Assembly: GCF_037042905.1 (NCBI RefSeq)
Contig: NC_087247.1
Coordinates: 34,613,420 to 34,677,419 of the forward strand
From: Lytechinus pictus
Lineage: Eukaryota > Echinodermata > Echinoidea > Temnopleuroida > Toxopneustidae
Direction of reading: 5' to 3'
DNA length: 64,000 bases
In this document: positions 1 through 14,600 of the stretch, in pieces
Position numbering within the stretch: the first letter of the stretch is position 1
How the letters are laid out: each line of letters begins with the position of its first letter
The notes under the pieces: model-generated
Told to the model about the DNA's origin: nothing
Databases searched by the model: none
What the model saw: the letters and a program-made list of their open reading frames with translations, nothing else
Made by a program: the position numbers and the translations under genes

Positions 1-381
1 ATAATTATATGAATACTAGTATACCGTACTCTAATATTCAGCCAATTTGTTTTGTAATTAGGCTTTCTATAATATGTACTTGACACCCACAGTTAATATA
101 AGCCATAGGATGAACTCTGGTAAATCCGATTATAGTGATTTATCAGATAAAAGAAAACGTTGAACAAAATGCGTTTGTCATTAAGTCATTTTATTCTTTC
201 CATGATTATTTATTCATCTGCAATTACCTGCCGATATTGCATGTTTTAAACACTACCATAATGCAATGATGCATTGCATTTCTTCAATATCATGTTCAAG
301 AATTCCACATATCAGCTGATTTCATAATGGATTTTTTTCTGTAATAGGGGACTTTTAGATGCAACTTGTTTTTTTTTTCAG

Positions 382-586
382 GATGAAGCAACAGAACTTT
401 TGGCCTCTACGAAAAGAAATGAAAGTAATGATAATCATCCTGTCTGTTTTCTAATGATCATTTTAGAGTCCATTGAAATCAACAAACCTGGCGCTGATGC
501 TGTCGTAAAAGTTGGTCCCTCAAATGACGTCATTGATGAGGATGTGGAAAAGAACTGGAAGGACATGTCTCTATTACTCGATAACG
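382..586 (+). CDS. Penultimate coding exon of an unrecognised gene
   Basis: A polypyrimidine tract and CAG end at 381, and an open frame runs from GAT at 382 to a donor (AACG|GTATTT) after 586. It ends in phase 1 and joins the next exon in frame across a D codon. The residues are hydrophilic, with the recognisable stretch GADAVVKVGPSNDVIDEDVE followed by KNWKDMSLLLDN. A second acceptor-like site (branch-like ctaat, then ttttag) ends at 466, so the true exon may start at 467, or a 43-base intron may lie at 424-466; the part after 467 is the safer part. I do not recognise the family. The upstream exons lie outside the window. Exon status is inferred from splice signals and frame continuity. Confidence 0.5.
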
Positions 587-1132
587 GTATTTGATAATTT
601 CATGCATTTGTTCATTATCTCTGCTTTCGAAGTTGAAACAATTTACATTCATGCTGTCATGATTAAACCAATTTTTATTGAAATCCTTCGACTATTTTGG
701 CACGCATTTTGATGATTCATGTTCTGTTTGTATGCAAAACCTTAAGATAAGGAGCAGTTCTTAAGAGAAACTCCAGTATCACTTTGAAATCTCATGTTTT
801 CTGGATTAATTTATACCAGTAGTAGAAAATGGTGTTAACGATATCCCATCTATATAGGGACAGTTCCAGGCTTTACCAGAAGAGAGCAATAAAAAAATGA
901 ACAATTAAAAAAAATAAAAGGTAATCACCACTCATGATGATAATATTCCCGTCAACATATATTTTAAAACAAAAAAGGGGGTCTAGGAGGGGTCCAATGT
1001 CCGCCCCTACCCCTCCCCTTCCCCATCCATCTTAAAAGTTCTGCTCCGATATGCATGATTTTCAATGTTACTCTAGCGATATAGATACCATTCTCATTTA
1101 TATTTCCACATTCATCTGTTTTCAACTTTCAG

Positions 1133-1263
1133 ACATACCAGAAGATATCTTGAGAAGCCTTGGTATCGCCATGACAAAGCCGGGCAACAAGTATGAAAAT
1201 GAAATGGAAGATAAGATGGAGAACGAGATGAAGGAGTTAGAAACAAAAGAAGAAGACGATTAA
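1133..1263 (+). CDS. Terminal coding exon of the same unrecognised gene
   Basis: The acceptor ttttcaactttcag ends at 1132. The frame continues in phase 1 from the previous exon (DN-D-IPEDILRSLG) and ends at TAA 1261-1263. The last ~25 residues are rich in Glu, Lys, Met and Asp and finish KEEDD, a charged and probably helical or disordered tail. No domain is recognised. The matching intron phase and the clean stop support a real last exon. Confidence 0.55.
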
Positions 1264-2602
1264 TTCGAGGTCATTCAAGACCATTCCCTTTCTCCTCCTT
1301 CCACAGATTTTGAAAATCAGAGACTGCATTGGGTGAACGTGTTGGATATTCAGCAATAGCAATATGTTATGTGGAACAGAAGTATTGCCCCCCCCCCCAA
1401 AAAAAAAATACACGTATCTTACAGTGACATCCAAGGGAGCATCTAAAATCGGTCGACTTGACTCAGAATGAATTATATTTCGTTTACTTTCAAATAAGTA
1501 CTACTTAATTAACTAATGAATTTAAAACCCAACTTAAGGTTGCAAGTAATGACAAAGAAACGGAACACTTCTGTTATTTTTTACAAACACTATATTTGTA
1601 ATCGAATTAGAGGAATTGAGGGGGAGGGTGATTTAATCACCCAAAACTTATTGAATACGTATAGTGTTGACGTGTTGCGTTCAGGTTGCGTTGAAAGTAA
1701 CACCCTGCTGTGTTTCACCATGGATGCAAAGAGTTTGACATACGGTTTATGTAGTCTCTGATTTTCATCCCTTTCCTTGCATCAATCTTTAATTTGCATC
1801 GAAATTCATCTCTTTCGCTCTTCGCTCTATTTCTCTCACATCATTCTGTAAAGATGTTATTTCCACAATTTTATTGCTAATTGATTTGATTTAATTTGGT
1901 TATATATTAATGTGAAGATGTTGATTTACAACGCAATTGGTGTCGACACCACATATTACTTTATTTGAATTTGACGCGCACATAAATCACCTATTTGGGT
2001 TAATTTTGAAATCACTTTAAACAATGTTGGTGTCAAAGTGCTATAACTAAACTTAAAATGATGAGCACTTACTTACTTGGTACAATATTATCATTCATTG
2101 ATTTGTAAGATATCATATTCTGATCATACTGTCATATTTCTATTGTGTAATAACATTTATAATAAAATGCTCAAATCTTATCAATAAGTGATCAATTACT
2201 TTCTTCTTAAACATGTTGAATCTCAAATTCTATTTACTCACACGAAAAATAAACACAGTGTAAAATACAACCCATTTTGCAAAGTTGGGTCAGTGTATGT
2301 GCGCCGTTTTTGTCTGTTAGATTCTGACGTATATGGCGTTAACGGCCCGTCATACCTTTCAGATAATTGGTGTTTTTATTTACATTATTGACAAGAAAAA
2401 TGAAATATATTTTTGTGCCCAACGTACAAGTCATATGGGGATGTGAATATAAGTTTTTAAAAATCTTTATTTTTAATCTATTTAAATACATTATAAATCA
2501 TTAAAAAGGATTTTTGCTTTTGTGAAATGCTTCGTTTGCTTTATTTCCCTTTTCTATTTTGTTGTATATTCTATCTACCTATCTATCCCTCTTCTATTTA
2601 TC
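1264..2602. other. 3' UTR of gene 1 and flank
   Basis: No coding signal. A C11A9 tract lies near 1387-1409. The first AATAAA after the stop is at 2161-2166, a candidate poly(A) signal for the upstream plus-strand gene about 0.9 kb after its stop. The downstream GU-rich element is weak. Confidence 0.35.
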
Positions 2603-2614
2603 CATCTATCTATA

Positions 2615-2695
<81 letters not shown>

Positions 2696-2726
2696 GTCTG
2701 TTTGTCTATCTATCTATCTATCTTTC
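2603..2726. repeat. (CTAT)n tetranucleotide microsatellite
   Basis: About 30 near-perfect copies of CTAT/ATCT with minor interruptions (ctgtctgtttg near 2695-2705). The repeat keeps three frames open, producing Tyr/Leu/Ser/Ile-rich phantom ORFs over 2522-2888. Confidence 0.97.
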
Positions 2727-2735
2727 TTTCTTTTT

Positions 2736-5700
2736 TCTATATATCCATGTTTGTATTACACCACTTTTCACACTTCCCCTATCTCTCCCTTTCTTATATT
2801 TATCTTCATTATGAATCTACATGTTTATTTTCGGGTTTTTTTACATCAAGTTTATTACTATTTATTTAGTTATCAATACAAAATTTAATTTTACTCTACA
2901 TTATTCTCAATTTATTATTTCCTTACTTTCTTCAAGTATGTATTTCTTGTTATCATACCCCTCTCTTTGTCTCACTTTCTCTCTCATTCTGTTTGTGTGT
3001 CTGTATGTCTGTCTTAAACTCATTTTCTCTTTGTCACTTATACTACTTGACACTTTTTCTTATTATCTCGACCTGAATGGTCATGTTGATTGTTTTGTTT
3101 TCTCTTTGTGTAACTTTACACTTTCATGTAAGTATTTCCTGTCTACGAGCTTTAAATTTTCATAAAGAGAATCTATGAATATATTGTACAGTATATAAAA
3201 CATTGTATCATAATTCTGGTGCATCTACGTTATACAGAAAGATCGGAAGACTACTCTAATTGATGTAATTACAACATATAGATGTGATAGCTCTAGTTGT
3301 AAGTGGTCTTAGAAAAATGTTCTTTTATCAAAAACGTATACGCACATAAAAAAGCCGTAACTATTTTTACAGTCGCATTTTTGTCACTACCGGTGCATAC
3401 ATAGATAGGTTTACAGGCTGTCGGATTCTCTCTATTAATCCTAGGCCATATCAAATGTTAAATTAAAGAAATGGTTATACGATTGATGTGATGAATTTCA
3501 TATTTTTTTATTCTTCATATTATCTGTAAATGTCTTGTTATATAACACGCAACTGAACCAATAGAACCATCTTTTACTTTATTCATCTTAATCCATAACA
3601 TGGGTTGTTTCATAAAACACTCATTCTTAAAAAAAAAAAAAAAGGTCACAAACGATGTTACGTACACTAAAATATTTAGTGTCAAAGTGTGAGCACCAAC
3701 AGTTTTATCCAAGTTCCATTATATATTTCAAATGGTTTTCTTTCAATTCGTGGCAAATAACATATTTTGAAGTTAAAACTATGTTATGATAAATAATGAT
3801 GGAAATCTGTATTCTTCACCCCTAGCTAACGCACCAAAGAGTGAGTGAGAAACTCATATTGGCTTTCCATAAACCAGTCATTCGTAACTCTCTGAACAAG
3901 TTTATAAAACACACCTGATCAATGTTTCCCATGTTAACACCTACCATAAAACTCACAGGTTGCATATTTTAATATTCTTTTCACCAGCAGATTCTAAACC
4001 AAAATGGTGAAATGTCGAAGAAAAATGAAGATGTATAATATATAGATTTCCAAGTGACCCAGATAAGGTTTTCTGACATTTCAACAATGAGGGCGTTTTC
4101 ACCAGATTTAGTTCCGACTACAGTATTTTGTTAGCATGAGAAGTCATGCTTGAGGCCTACATGTACTCCACTAAATAAGAAACGGAAAATGATGATTTAT
4201 CCGGGTGATTTATACACTCTATTTTCTTTTACAAAATGTATCCAATAGTGAAATTCAGTCTCTTTCTTTACTAAAATGTTGAAAGAGTGATCCAAGAGTA
4301 GTGAGTAGGCCTAATCCAGCAAAATGCCAACTAGTTTGCCAGATTATTGTCGTATAACGACCTGTATGATTATTCATTCTAAATGCCATAATATATCTTC
4401 ATACTTTCAGTTCATTGCTCTCTGGATCTTGTATATTCAATATGTAAATACGTAGGAAAATCATGTCATGTCGCTTATAAGAAGGCGATGAACACACTAA
4501 CTCGTATGACCAAAATATAGATACGTGTATTATGGCATCATTGTGCGGCTTTGATTGTATGAAATAGTAATAAAGTATGTTGTGGCATCGCAAAGAATGG
4601 GATCATATTTGCATGAAATCAAATAAGATGTTATAGATTATCACTCATGTGATGGGGTTGGGGGGAGGGTGTAGAAATATACGCCGTGCCGTTATGAAAC
4701 CACAATTAGGCTATAGGATTATGTTTTAGCTGCAGTCATAATGATTGAATATTTGGCTAATAAGTTGGGGATCTTAAGGCTATTTTCATTCAATTTGTTT
4801 TATGGTTATCATGTACGGGATTTGATCGAATTCGAAAGGGTAAAATTATTTCACGTAAGTCCACATGTTACTTGTGTGCATTGGCATGGTTTCACAATAA
4901 CCCCACTGAAAATTGGGAGAAAATGAAAAACGAAAAAGAAAAATAGTCTTACATGGCAATGTGTATCATTTTTATTTTATTTTATCCAGCACATTTTCAT
5001 TCTTAAATACTGTGGAATCATTACTTTTGTCTCTCTTCGTGTTTGTTTTGTTTTTATTTTGTAATATTATTTACAAAGTTGCCCTAAATCTCGTGTACTT
5101 TGATGAACTGTTGTAACCACCTTGTTATTTTATTTCAATGTAACTCTTTTTTCCTGCAAATACACCACATACAATTATCTTGATATTAGCCCAATCAACA
5201 TGTTTGAATTTATATTTTTATAATGTATAATTTATTTGTTAAATCGACCATTTCTTTGTTGATATTTTACATACGTATATGGATTATTCTCTTATTGTAG
5301 GCCAAATTTGAAAAGAAATAATCGAAATATTTTTAAAAAGTGTACTCGGTATCAAAAGCTAGTCTTTTGAACACCTTGATGATTTATGTTTACTGCAAGG
5401 AATATTCCCCTCCATCCCTCCTCTAATTCCTGTCCATGTGAAGACATTCCACTCTCCTTCTCTTTAATATCTTCCTCAATCCTCCTCCTCCTTCTCTACC
5501 CCTCCCCCTTGCCTCTCTCACTCTCACTCTCCCCACCCCCCCCCTCTCTCTCTTTCTCAAACTATCGTAACTATAAGCTGTATGAAATTTCTGATGCACA
5601 TTGGAAGTATTGTACATGATGATGAAATTAAGTAAAGCTGAAAAGTTTCTTATCAGTTTACACTGAATATGAATATTCCAGGCAGCTTCTGCTATGTTGC

Positions 5701-8700
5701 TTTTCTCGAAACCACTAGCTCTTTGTTGTCAATTTTCGTTGAATAAAGTGTGCTGAATAAAATAATGATATCTCTATTTCCCCTTGTTTGTGTATTTGTT
5801 AAATAACATTGGATGCACTTAAGTGATATATCATATATATTTCATTACTCAGTATGAATTATTGCACGCGTCAAAGACGAGTGAATTGTGGATAAATTGA
5901 ATTGTGAATAAAGTGAATTGTGGATGTTATTCACAGATTGTCTATAAAACCGAGAGCTTTGACTGACAAAAGCATATACGCTTTTAATAGAAAAGTAACA
6001 AGGAAACTATATATTTTTCCAAGATTTTATTCAAGTCAACAATAACATGATTAATTCATTGACGAACAGATATACCGTACTTAAGAATTTACAAGTCGAT
6101 ATTCTACTTAAAATTGATTTGATAATCATACATCATAATGGCCAAGTAATGGGATTGTTATTTACAAAAAATGATAGATAAGATAGGCGAATCAAATTTC
6201 ATCTTTCTCCACAACCATAATCACAACTAAATCGATAGAATTACTTTCACATACATAATTTATGTCAAGTCAGGTATGTACATTATCATTAACACAAAAT
6301 ATTTATTTATGTATATGATATATTTTATTACAGATATATTTTTTTATTATTTATCTGGGTATCTTGATGTGGGGAGAAATCAAATCAATTTTGGGTCTAT
6401 TTAGGTGTGATTTAAGATTTGATAAGACACCAATATAGTAATTACGTATATATGGCTAAGATATAAACAATATTAAATGAGTACATCGAAACAAGAGTGA
6501 CTTTATCATTTCAATTTACGAGTTCTATTTATTTCACTATATGTTGTCAGATCAAAAATAAAAAAGATTCATTCTAAGTACTAACTGTCAAAAAAATGGC
6601 GCGCAGAAAAATGACACACAAAATACTCATCTAACGCAACTATAAACCACTATAAACCACTATAATATTCATACCATAGCTATTTAGATGAGACATCACC
6701 AAAAATGCATACATTGGCTTATTATTACTCTGTTCATGTAATAGACAATATACATATCATGGAAGGAACCATTCAGACCAAGTCGTTAGTATCTTATGCT
6801 AATGGAGTACATTATGACGTCAACATCTTTTTACAATAAGATATCACAAGTTTTCTTCACGTACTTAGGCCTATAATCATAGTTTTTTTTATACATAAAT
6901 TCAATAAAATTAAATCGAATAGATAAGAGTGCATGGACAGTAAAGGTGTGCAACAAAGTGTTTCAAGCAGATGAGTTCAAGTATATGATATTCAACTGAA
7001 CTCGGAAAGAAAAGTCTAAAAAAAAATGAAAGGAATATCATACACTAAAATAGATTTCCATTAGCTTCACAAAAATACATAGATATAATGAAAGCATCAT
7101 TTTGAAAATACTGATTTCTGTCTTCCATATGTATATCATCAGTAAAACAATGGACCCTTCCGAGCAGATTAGTTTTAATCAAAGGGCAGCGTGAAAATGA
7201 TTATTTTTTTTTAAACTGTGACGTTTATATATTAAAATTCCAATTAAAAATCTTGTTAAAACTGGGGCGCACCTGGGCGGCGCAAGGATATTTTGAAGGG
7301 GGTAGGTGTCTTAACTATCCCGCGCCCCATATCCCCCTGTATATACTGCGGCGTCATCCCTGACAGACGCATGAAGCATTCACTCGGTAAATAGGGCACC
7401 GAATTCGGTTTTCGCGATCAAACTAAAAACACTAAGGATGTATCTAAATGTTACAATCCACCTTTTGACTTCCAATTCTAATAGACTGAGAATCGATGAT
7501 GTCATCTTTGCCCTAATTTCAGAACTTTGTTTAATATACATATGAACAATATTTACAACTACATCTTATCTAAAATAATGTCTTCATGCTAATCTAAAAT
7601 TCGGTATAACTATAATATATGCATATACGTGTATGGTGAAGTATTGCACTGGTTATACATAAATAGTTAAACGTTTAAAATGGCACATGTATTCTGACAG
7701 GAAGATATCCAAATTTAAAAACACACTGATATAATGTTCTCTTTACGAAACATGGCGAAACTTTTTTTTTTTACAATAATGAGATAACTTGAGTTGATAA
7801 TAATTGAACCAATTTTAAGCATAATCTGACCAAGGACCAATTTGCTAATTTGACCTTAATATTAATAAGAAAATAATAACTTATTAAAATAATTAAAGTG
7901 TACCTGATTGTTGTTTAAATTGTTTTCAAATTTTATGCTTTTGGCATAACGCCAATTTTACCAATTTTGTAATATGAAATGATATCTGTTTCGTGAAAGT
8001 AGAATGATGCGCTGATGATGATGATGAATGGCGTGGTTTCTGACGAACATCGATCATCAAGTTATGAGTGACCTCTTTTAAGGAATATTGGAAATCAGAA
8101 TTTCTCATTTTCTCTCAATTAGTCACGATTCGATTATCTCATCACCAAATAATCAATAAAAATGTAAGAGCAAAAAGTCTCGAATATTTGAAGGGTTCAA
8201 TATTGTTGATGATGGTGGTGGTGGTGGTGATGGCGATGATGAAGATGCAATGAAAATGATTATGATGACGGTCCATGAATAATTATGATGGTGATGATAA
8301 TCCCGACGATGATACCGATCCCGTAGAGCATTGTTCGCGGATGAATTAAGTAGGACGATATCCACACCTTACTACCTTGAACATTTGTGTCTTGTACCAA
8401 ACTCTTTCAAAGTAATCACGATTCAAAATCTTTGAAAAATGAAAGCAAACAAAGAATAGAGTTTATTACTTATTGATATGACATTGAGGAGATAAAAACA
8501 ATGAAATCACTTCTTACATAGGTTTTCAATGTTTTTTATCAGCGGCGGGGTGCGCTTGAAATTTCTAACAAGACTGTGAATTCATATAGCAGTAAAAAGT
8601 GTGCGTTTTATAATTTTGCGGAATTTTTTGAGGAGATATCCCGGGGCTGTCCTAGTGCCTCCAAATCAATAATGATTTACCATTAATGATATTACTGATA

Positions 8701-9145
8701 CAAAATATGGCCCAAAAGAATTATAAAAAAATAAATGAATCGGAAACACTGAATCAATGGCGAAACGCACAACATGACAAAGGTGTTTTGAACAACCGTG
8801 TGTGTGCCTTTTGAGGGGTATAGGGGTAGGGAGTAATAAGCTGGTGTAAGGGGTGCCGACATGATTAACGTGCGAAGCAAATCTGGAGGAAAATGTTATT
8901 GATTATTTAGGTAATGAAAACTATACACGAAGACAACAACAATCTTATTCACATAGGCCTACTTATTACCTCTGGAAAGCCGAGAGAACAATTTTACGAA
9001 TGGCAACAGAATATAGGAACAAAAGAACTTATGTAGGTTTCCACAGGCATAATAACAGAAAATAGGGGCAAGGCGGCTTATGGAGGACGTGAGCCATCAA
9101 TAATTTTTAGTGCCTTATGCGTCATGGCCCGAACCAAGCAATTAC
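2736..9145. other. AT-rich gene-free stretch
   Basis: No exon-like open frame flanked by splice sites and no recognisable protein on either strand. Contents: a pyrimidine-rich tract at about 5440-5560, TGA/GGT-rich low-complexity DNA at 8195-8310, and a short GC-rich unit at 7262-7340 that looks like a repeat relic. AATAAA motifs cluster near 5742-5760, but no transcript can be assigned to them. Confidence 0.5.
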
Positions 9146-9561
9146 AGGCGACCGCACACCTTACGACTGGTCTGCGACCCGATTTTGGAACAAATCGCAT
9201 TTTGCTCATTTTCTGAAGATGTGAATGGAACATATCATTTTATTTGAGGTTAAAATTAATTGAAATAATAATATTATAACAATTTTGAAAGATTGCAAGT
9301 CCTTATTTTGGTGTGAAGTCCAAATTAGTTTCAAATCGTAGCCAATCGTACGACTGCTATGACGTCATTACGACTATATATTAAATTCGCTTTTATTCTA
9401 AGAAGGATGATAGCATAGTCATGAATTTGATCATAGGTATTCGTACGATGATTTAGAACATTAAACAGTAAGATATTCCAAGTCTCAATATTAGCATCAA
9501 ATTATATTACATTTTATTCAGAAATCGGGTCGCAGACCAGTCGTAAGGTGTGCGGTGGCCT
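9146..9561. mobile_element. MITE with ~40-bp terminal inverted repeats
   Basis: The left end (9146-9185), beginning AGGCGACCGCACACCTTACG, is matched in reverse complement by 9522-9561 with very few differences. The 416-bp element has no coding potential. The flanks (attac / ttaga) allow a 3-bp TTA-type target duplication but do not prove it, so the superfamily is left open. Confidence 0.8.
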
Positions 9562-11273
9562 TTAGACATATATATTATGGAAGAATTCGCAATCAATCGC
9601 AGATCTCAATTTGATTTTCAACCACTAAATGTTGCGTGCATTTTGGGACTTGCGTTTGATATCAATTGGAGTTTTGAATAAATGCAAATCTCTTATCAGT
9701 CTGATATAACGAAACGAGTCAAGTTTGATTTTTTTTTAAATCTAAAAGTCCTTGCAAGAACAAAGACTGAACAATCGGAAAACCCAAACATGTGACGATT
9801 TTGGCATACTTTTTTATTGTGGGAAGGGATATAATAGTTATAAAGAAGGGTATGGTACTTTGGAAACGAAAAAAATAAACAACAAAACAAATACATTAAA
9901 CATATTTCCATGACAATTAACATTTCAAAATAATGCAATCTATACATAATTAAAACAAAACCGTTTACAAACAAAGGAATTCAAAATGATGATTATAAAC
10001 AAATTAATAATTAAAACAAAAATATAATGGGGATAAAGAAATCTGGTGCAAAGCTGGGTTTTTGGAATAGTTAATAGAATGAGGTGATTACCAGACGACA
10101 GATGACTCATTAGACATCTCCCCTGTTAAGGATGAGGTAAGAATGAAGGAAGGAATGTTGATGAATAATAAAAGAAATATGATTAAGAGAATGAATGGAA
10201 ACCGTTAGAATGTGACGTGTCTTTATAGATACATTATTTTTTTTTAAACGGGCACCTTTTTCTTTATCCTCACATTGCTTGCAGAAAATGTAAAACTGGA
10301 GCGGGGGAAAACGTTTGTCTGATGAAAGACGGCAAGAAAAGATCATTAGCGGGAGAGGAGGGGGGGGGGGGTACGAGTGTTTTAATTATGTTTTTGCATG
10401 AAGGCAAATCTAGGTAAAAGTCCATGTGCACTTCTTTCATCCGTAATGAGTCTGGGTCCACTTTGCAGAGATCACCTGTTGCTATCGTTCTTCCAATTTT
10501 GTTTTAAAGTTGTTTTTCAGAAACATAGCACATTGTATTCTGTTTGTGAGTCCAAGAGCATTGGACTTTTTGCTGTAAAACTGTTAGTGCATCAGAAGAA
10601 TAGACAATGAAGTTTGTTTACTTTTCTGAGGTGTTTTTTTTCCTGCTATAATACAGTTAGGGCCATTAATCGAAATCCTTATCAGCAAAATTATTTTGGA
10701 TTATCATGTTTTGTTTTTCACGATTACGAAAATATTGATGCTGGTAAATAAGAAAAAAGACTAGAAAGATTTTGAAATTTATCCCATGCAGATGTTCCTT
10801 TCGAAATGGTTTGGAACCCGGTTCACTAAATTACGAGACCACAAGCTGAACATCAAAGTGCTCAATTTTTTAGCATTTACTCATTTCCCCCTCATCCTCT
10901 CACGAGTTTGTAACTTTCTCCTCTCTCCTCTTTCTCTCTCTTTCTCTCTCTCTTAATCTGCTTATCGCTTCCTTTCGCATATTATAATTATATTTCAATA
11001 ATAAAGGGAGTACACGAGAGGGATATGCAGTAATAAACAAAGTATTGCAATGCTTCACAAAAGCACACCACTGACGCGCAAAATGATTAAACAATTTGAT
11101 ATCTATTTCAAATGTTATTTACGGACTAAGGGTATATAATCGACAACAGTAAATGGGATTTTCTTCCATGACTGGTATTTTTAAGTTTAGCGTGACTTTG
11201 TGTATCACCATTTTGTGTTTTCAACCACATAAACAAAGATAAGGGATACAGTAACACGAACACAAAAAGGTAA
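9562..11273. other. Gene-free AT-rich stretch
   Basis: Only a G10 tract near 10361, a CT-rich stretch at 10915-10955 and general AT-rich sequence. No supported gene. Confidence 0.45.
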
Positions 11274-11624
11274 ATTGCCACTCGGTCTACAACGACTTGG
11301 TCTACTTTTCGTTAGGTCTCCGTCCACATGGTCTAATGGTGGTGCATCTACAACTAGCCTCTTCTAACAATTTGGTATAATTGTCTTTAAGCCCATTATG
11401 TGCCAATTTCGTCTAATAACCGATTGGTCTAAGACCATCTAGTCTTTGACAAAGTGAAAAAAAATAGAAGAATGAAAATGAGACCAAGTGAGTATTAGAC
11501 AACTCGATGTTTGGACCGAACGATTATTAGACCAACTTAAGAATATAGACCATGTGGGTTTAGCCATCATGGTGTTGGACGATTTGACAATTGAACCATC
11601 TTTTAGAAGACCAAGTGGATAAAA
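11274..11624. repeat. GTCTA/TAGAC quasi-palindromic repeat, copy A
   Basis: The left half (to about 11450) carries repeated GGTCTA-type motifs roughly every 15-30 bases (for example 11284, 11299, 11331, 11412, 11426). The right half carries the reverse complement TAGACCA-type motifs (11482, 11495, 11527, 11546, 11607). The strand of the motif switches once, in the middle. A second diverged copy lies at 18604-18985. There are no ORFs of interest. Confidence 0.75.
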
Positions 11625-11640
11625 CCCCTCAAAACTGTTT

Positions 11641-14600
11641 TACGGTGCAGAGAAGCTCTCTTTGTTGGAAAGCAATATAGGCGGGGGGGGGGGGAGGGCA
11701 CGAACTAATTGACTTACCACAAAATGATTATATACACGAAACAATGACACAGCACAACCGATTAATATAACAATTTTCCATCATGAAATAATAGTAAAAA
11801 TAAACAGCGATGAAAACGTACTTGCCTGTCTACAAATTATTGCTCATAAGCATGTTTCCTGTTGTATATGATAATCTATATAGGGGCACACCAACCATAG
11901 TTTGTAGGGTGAAATGGGAAAGTGGTGTGGTGGTAATGGTAAAAGTAGGAGTGACAGCATTTGTAATAGGGGTGATGGTGGTGGTGGTGGTAGTAGTGGT
12001 GGTATGGTAGTGGTAGTACATAGAAGTAATTCGGATCGGATAAATTTATGGATGGTTGAAGGCAGCATGCAGGCGGGGGAAAAGCAAACAAAGAAAAAAT
12101 AAACTTTAGAACATATTGCAAGCCTCAAGCATTGTCATAGCCATATAATTTAACTGAATATGCAATTTTTTTTTGTTTAAAGTCTATTTACTAGTTTACA
12201 TTGAAATGTTACACTTCAAGCAAAGAGTGATTAGTGTGATTAACATTTTTTAAATTCAATCTGATGCAAAAAAAACCTTGTGTCAACAGGAAATATTAAA
12301 GCGTCACGTGAAATACAAACCCATACTTCTGTTTTAACAGAAGAATAAAAAAAAAAGGAAACTCTTAAGCATTCATCAGACAATAAATATTCAAACAAGA
12401 TGAAATGCTCTCGTCCCTCTCGTTAATCTTTAGCATCGATTATCATCGTTGTCACTTTGGGAGGATCTATTTAAAAACATGGCAAACTATATTGCAAATA
12501 GGACTCCAATTCGATAAGGGGTCTATATATTTTCATCCTCACCCCTAAAAGAGGGACACAAGTGGACCACAAAGTAGTATTTGTGTGCAGATTAGAGTTA
12601 ATACTCGTTATTAGGCCACGTGTCCCTAGATTGCAAACCACCTCACATGGTTGTACCTTAACCGATTGGATTGCAACCCATCTGCGACTGAATCTGCGAA
12701 AAAAAAAATTCTCAAAAGATACAGGGTTGGGTTGAGGGTTGGTTTATTTAAGAATAGTAATTTGCCGGAACAAATATCTAAGAATGAGAGAAAAGTTTGA
12801 ATTCGTTGACATGGTTGAGCAGACCAATCACAGTTTCATACAGTATCCCTGAGGATTCGAACATCTAATCTAACTGGATCGCAGAAGATAACTTCTAACC
12901 AATCAGATCACGAATAATAATTATGTCACATCACACCTATAGTTTCAGTTAAAAAAATTGTGTGTGTGGATGTGGCTTTGGGGGTATGCTTGGACATTAT
13001 GATCATGACCACGGTGTCAATGATTTCGCTTGCATCTAGGAATAGAGGCCTACACAATACTATATGCTTATTGCATGTTCAGTACATTGCCTATTCCATA
13101 TTGATGGAGGGGTGACGAAGTTTATTGATTCTACACTTTCTCGGTGATTAAAATGGAAAATTGTATTCGCAAGCCCCATAAACCCCTTTTTCGAAATACT
13201 TCTATAGATAAAAATAGATGTATATCTTTGAAAGTCAATACTGAGATTTGCTCGGTGCATGTCTTCATAGGTATGTACAGTGTTGACGAATACTCGATTT
13301 AAAATGGAAGTTGCAGCGAAGGTGATCCTGTGACATCACCCACCGAAAATATATTTCAACTATTTGTATATGCAAGAGAAAGTTGGTGATCAAAAGATAT
13401 TCGACATTAATTATTATTGTTATTCCCAACTCTCTTGTTTGGAATATTCATGAGAAAAAAAAAACTCTCGGCGAGGTTTTTTAATTCAAGAAGAGCACCC
13501 TCATTGTCTAAAACATGAACAGTGTGGCTGCATGATGTGATACTTTGTAGTGTTGTGTACTATGCTCAGAACTAAACTAAGAGCTTTTCGTCATTTCCTC
13601 GTCAAAAAAACCCACACAAAATGGTCGGTTTTGTGTGTGTGTGTGGGGGGGGGGGGGGGTAGCGCGAGCTCCCTGAACCCTGCCACTTTTTACGACCTTA
13701 GGCCTAAATGTTTTTAGGCCTAAAAATCCGAACGTCTCCAATATAATTTCAATAAAATTGTCTACATCTTTTAAAAAAAGGTTGATAGAAATTGGCAAAT
13801 GGTGCAGTAGATGTTGTCTATATTGTAAGCAGAAGGCAATTGTGTGATTGAACAACACTTAATCTCCAATCTAGAAGCTCTTTCGTGTCATACTTAAAAA
13901 CACACATATACACAAATAAATTTCAAGAAATACCATACCACCATCCGTTGAGGTAATTTAACACAGAATTATGAGGAGCCTTATTTGGTCACAGTAAAAT
14001 AGCCAGATTGTGACAATGATGGGAAAATCAGCATCTGCTTACTTTTTCTTAATCGCAAACAGAATGATAAAAAATCTTATAAATACTCATTAAACTCGGC
14101 AACAAAACAAACATCAACTGGTATCTCACTTTGAATTCGAAAAATAACGACTGGCATTTATTATGCTCTACTTATCCGCCAGATGATTTTGTTTTTAGAA
14201 TGCTGCTCATATCGTGGTGTTTTCTTGGGGTGAGGGGGGGGGGGCAGGACTTAAACTGTAGGTATTTCATAATGAAAAAAATATGTTAAAGATTATAGCT
14301 TATATTGTAATTGATGATGATGATGAGTGCAATGTACCTCAAATATGAATCTAAAAAATTGAAAATTGTCATGCGAGAAATAATCGTTATCATTATTATC
14401 ATAATCTATATCATTAATTAGTCCAGAAAAGCTTTGAGCATGTTGAGTATAATGGAATATAATGGAATTGCGTAAAATACCAACAGTTTTTACTCTACCG
14501 TGTTATTCTTTTTATATCATTACAATTATGAGCAGGTGTATGTTGTATAATTATTTTACAGAATTATGAAGATGATTCATAAATAGATTTGAGTCTAGAT

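Noticed and set aside
2522-2888. Three overlapping Tyr/Leu/Ser-rich open frames up to 115 codons
   Set aside because: They are translations of the (CTAT)n microsatellite; a tetranucleotide repeat without stops keeps all frames open.
12551-12629. Inverted repeat gagggacac..gtgtccct
   Set aside because: Arms of only 11-13 bases with an indel and no flanking signature; could be chance in low-complexity DNA.
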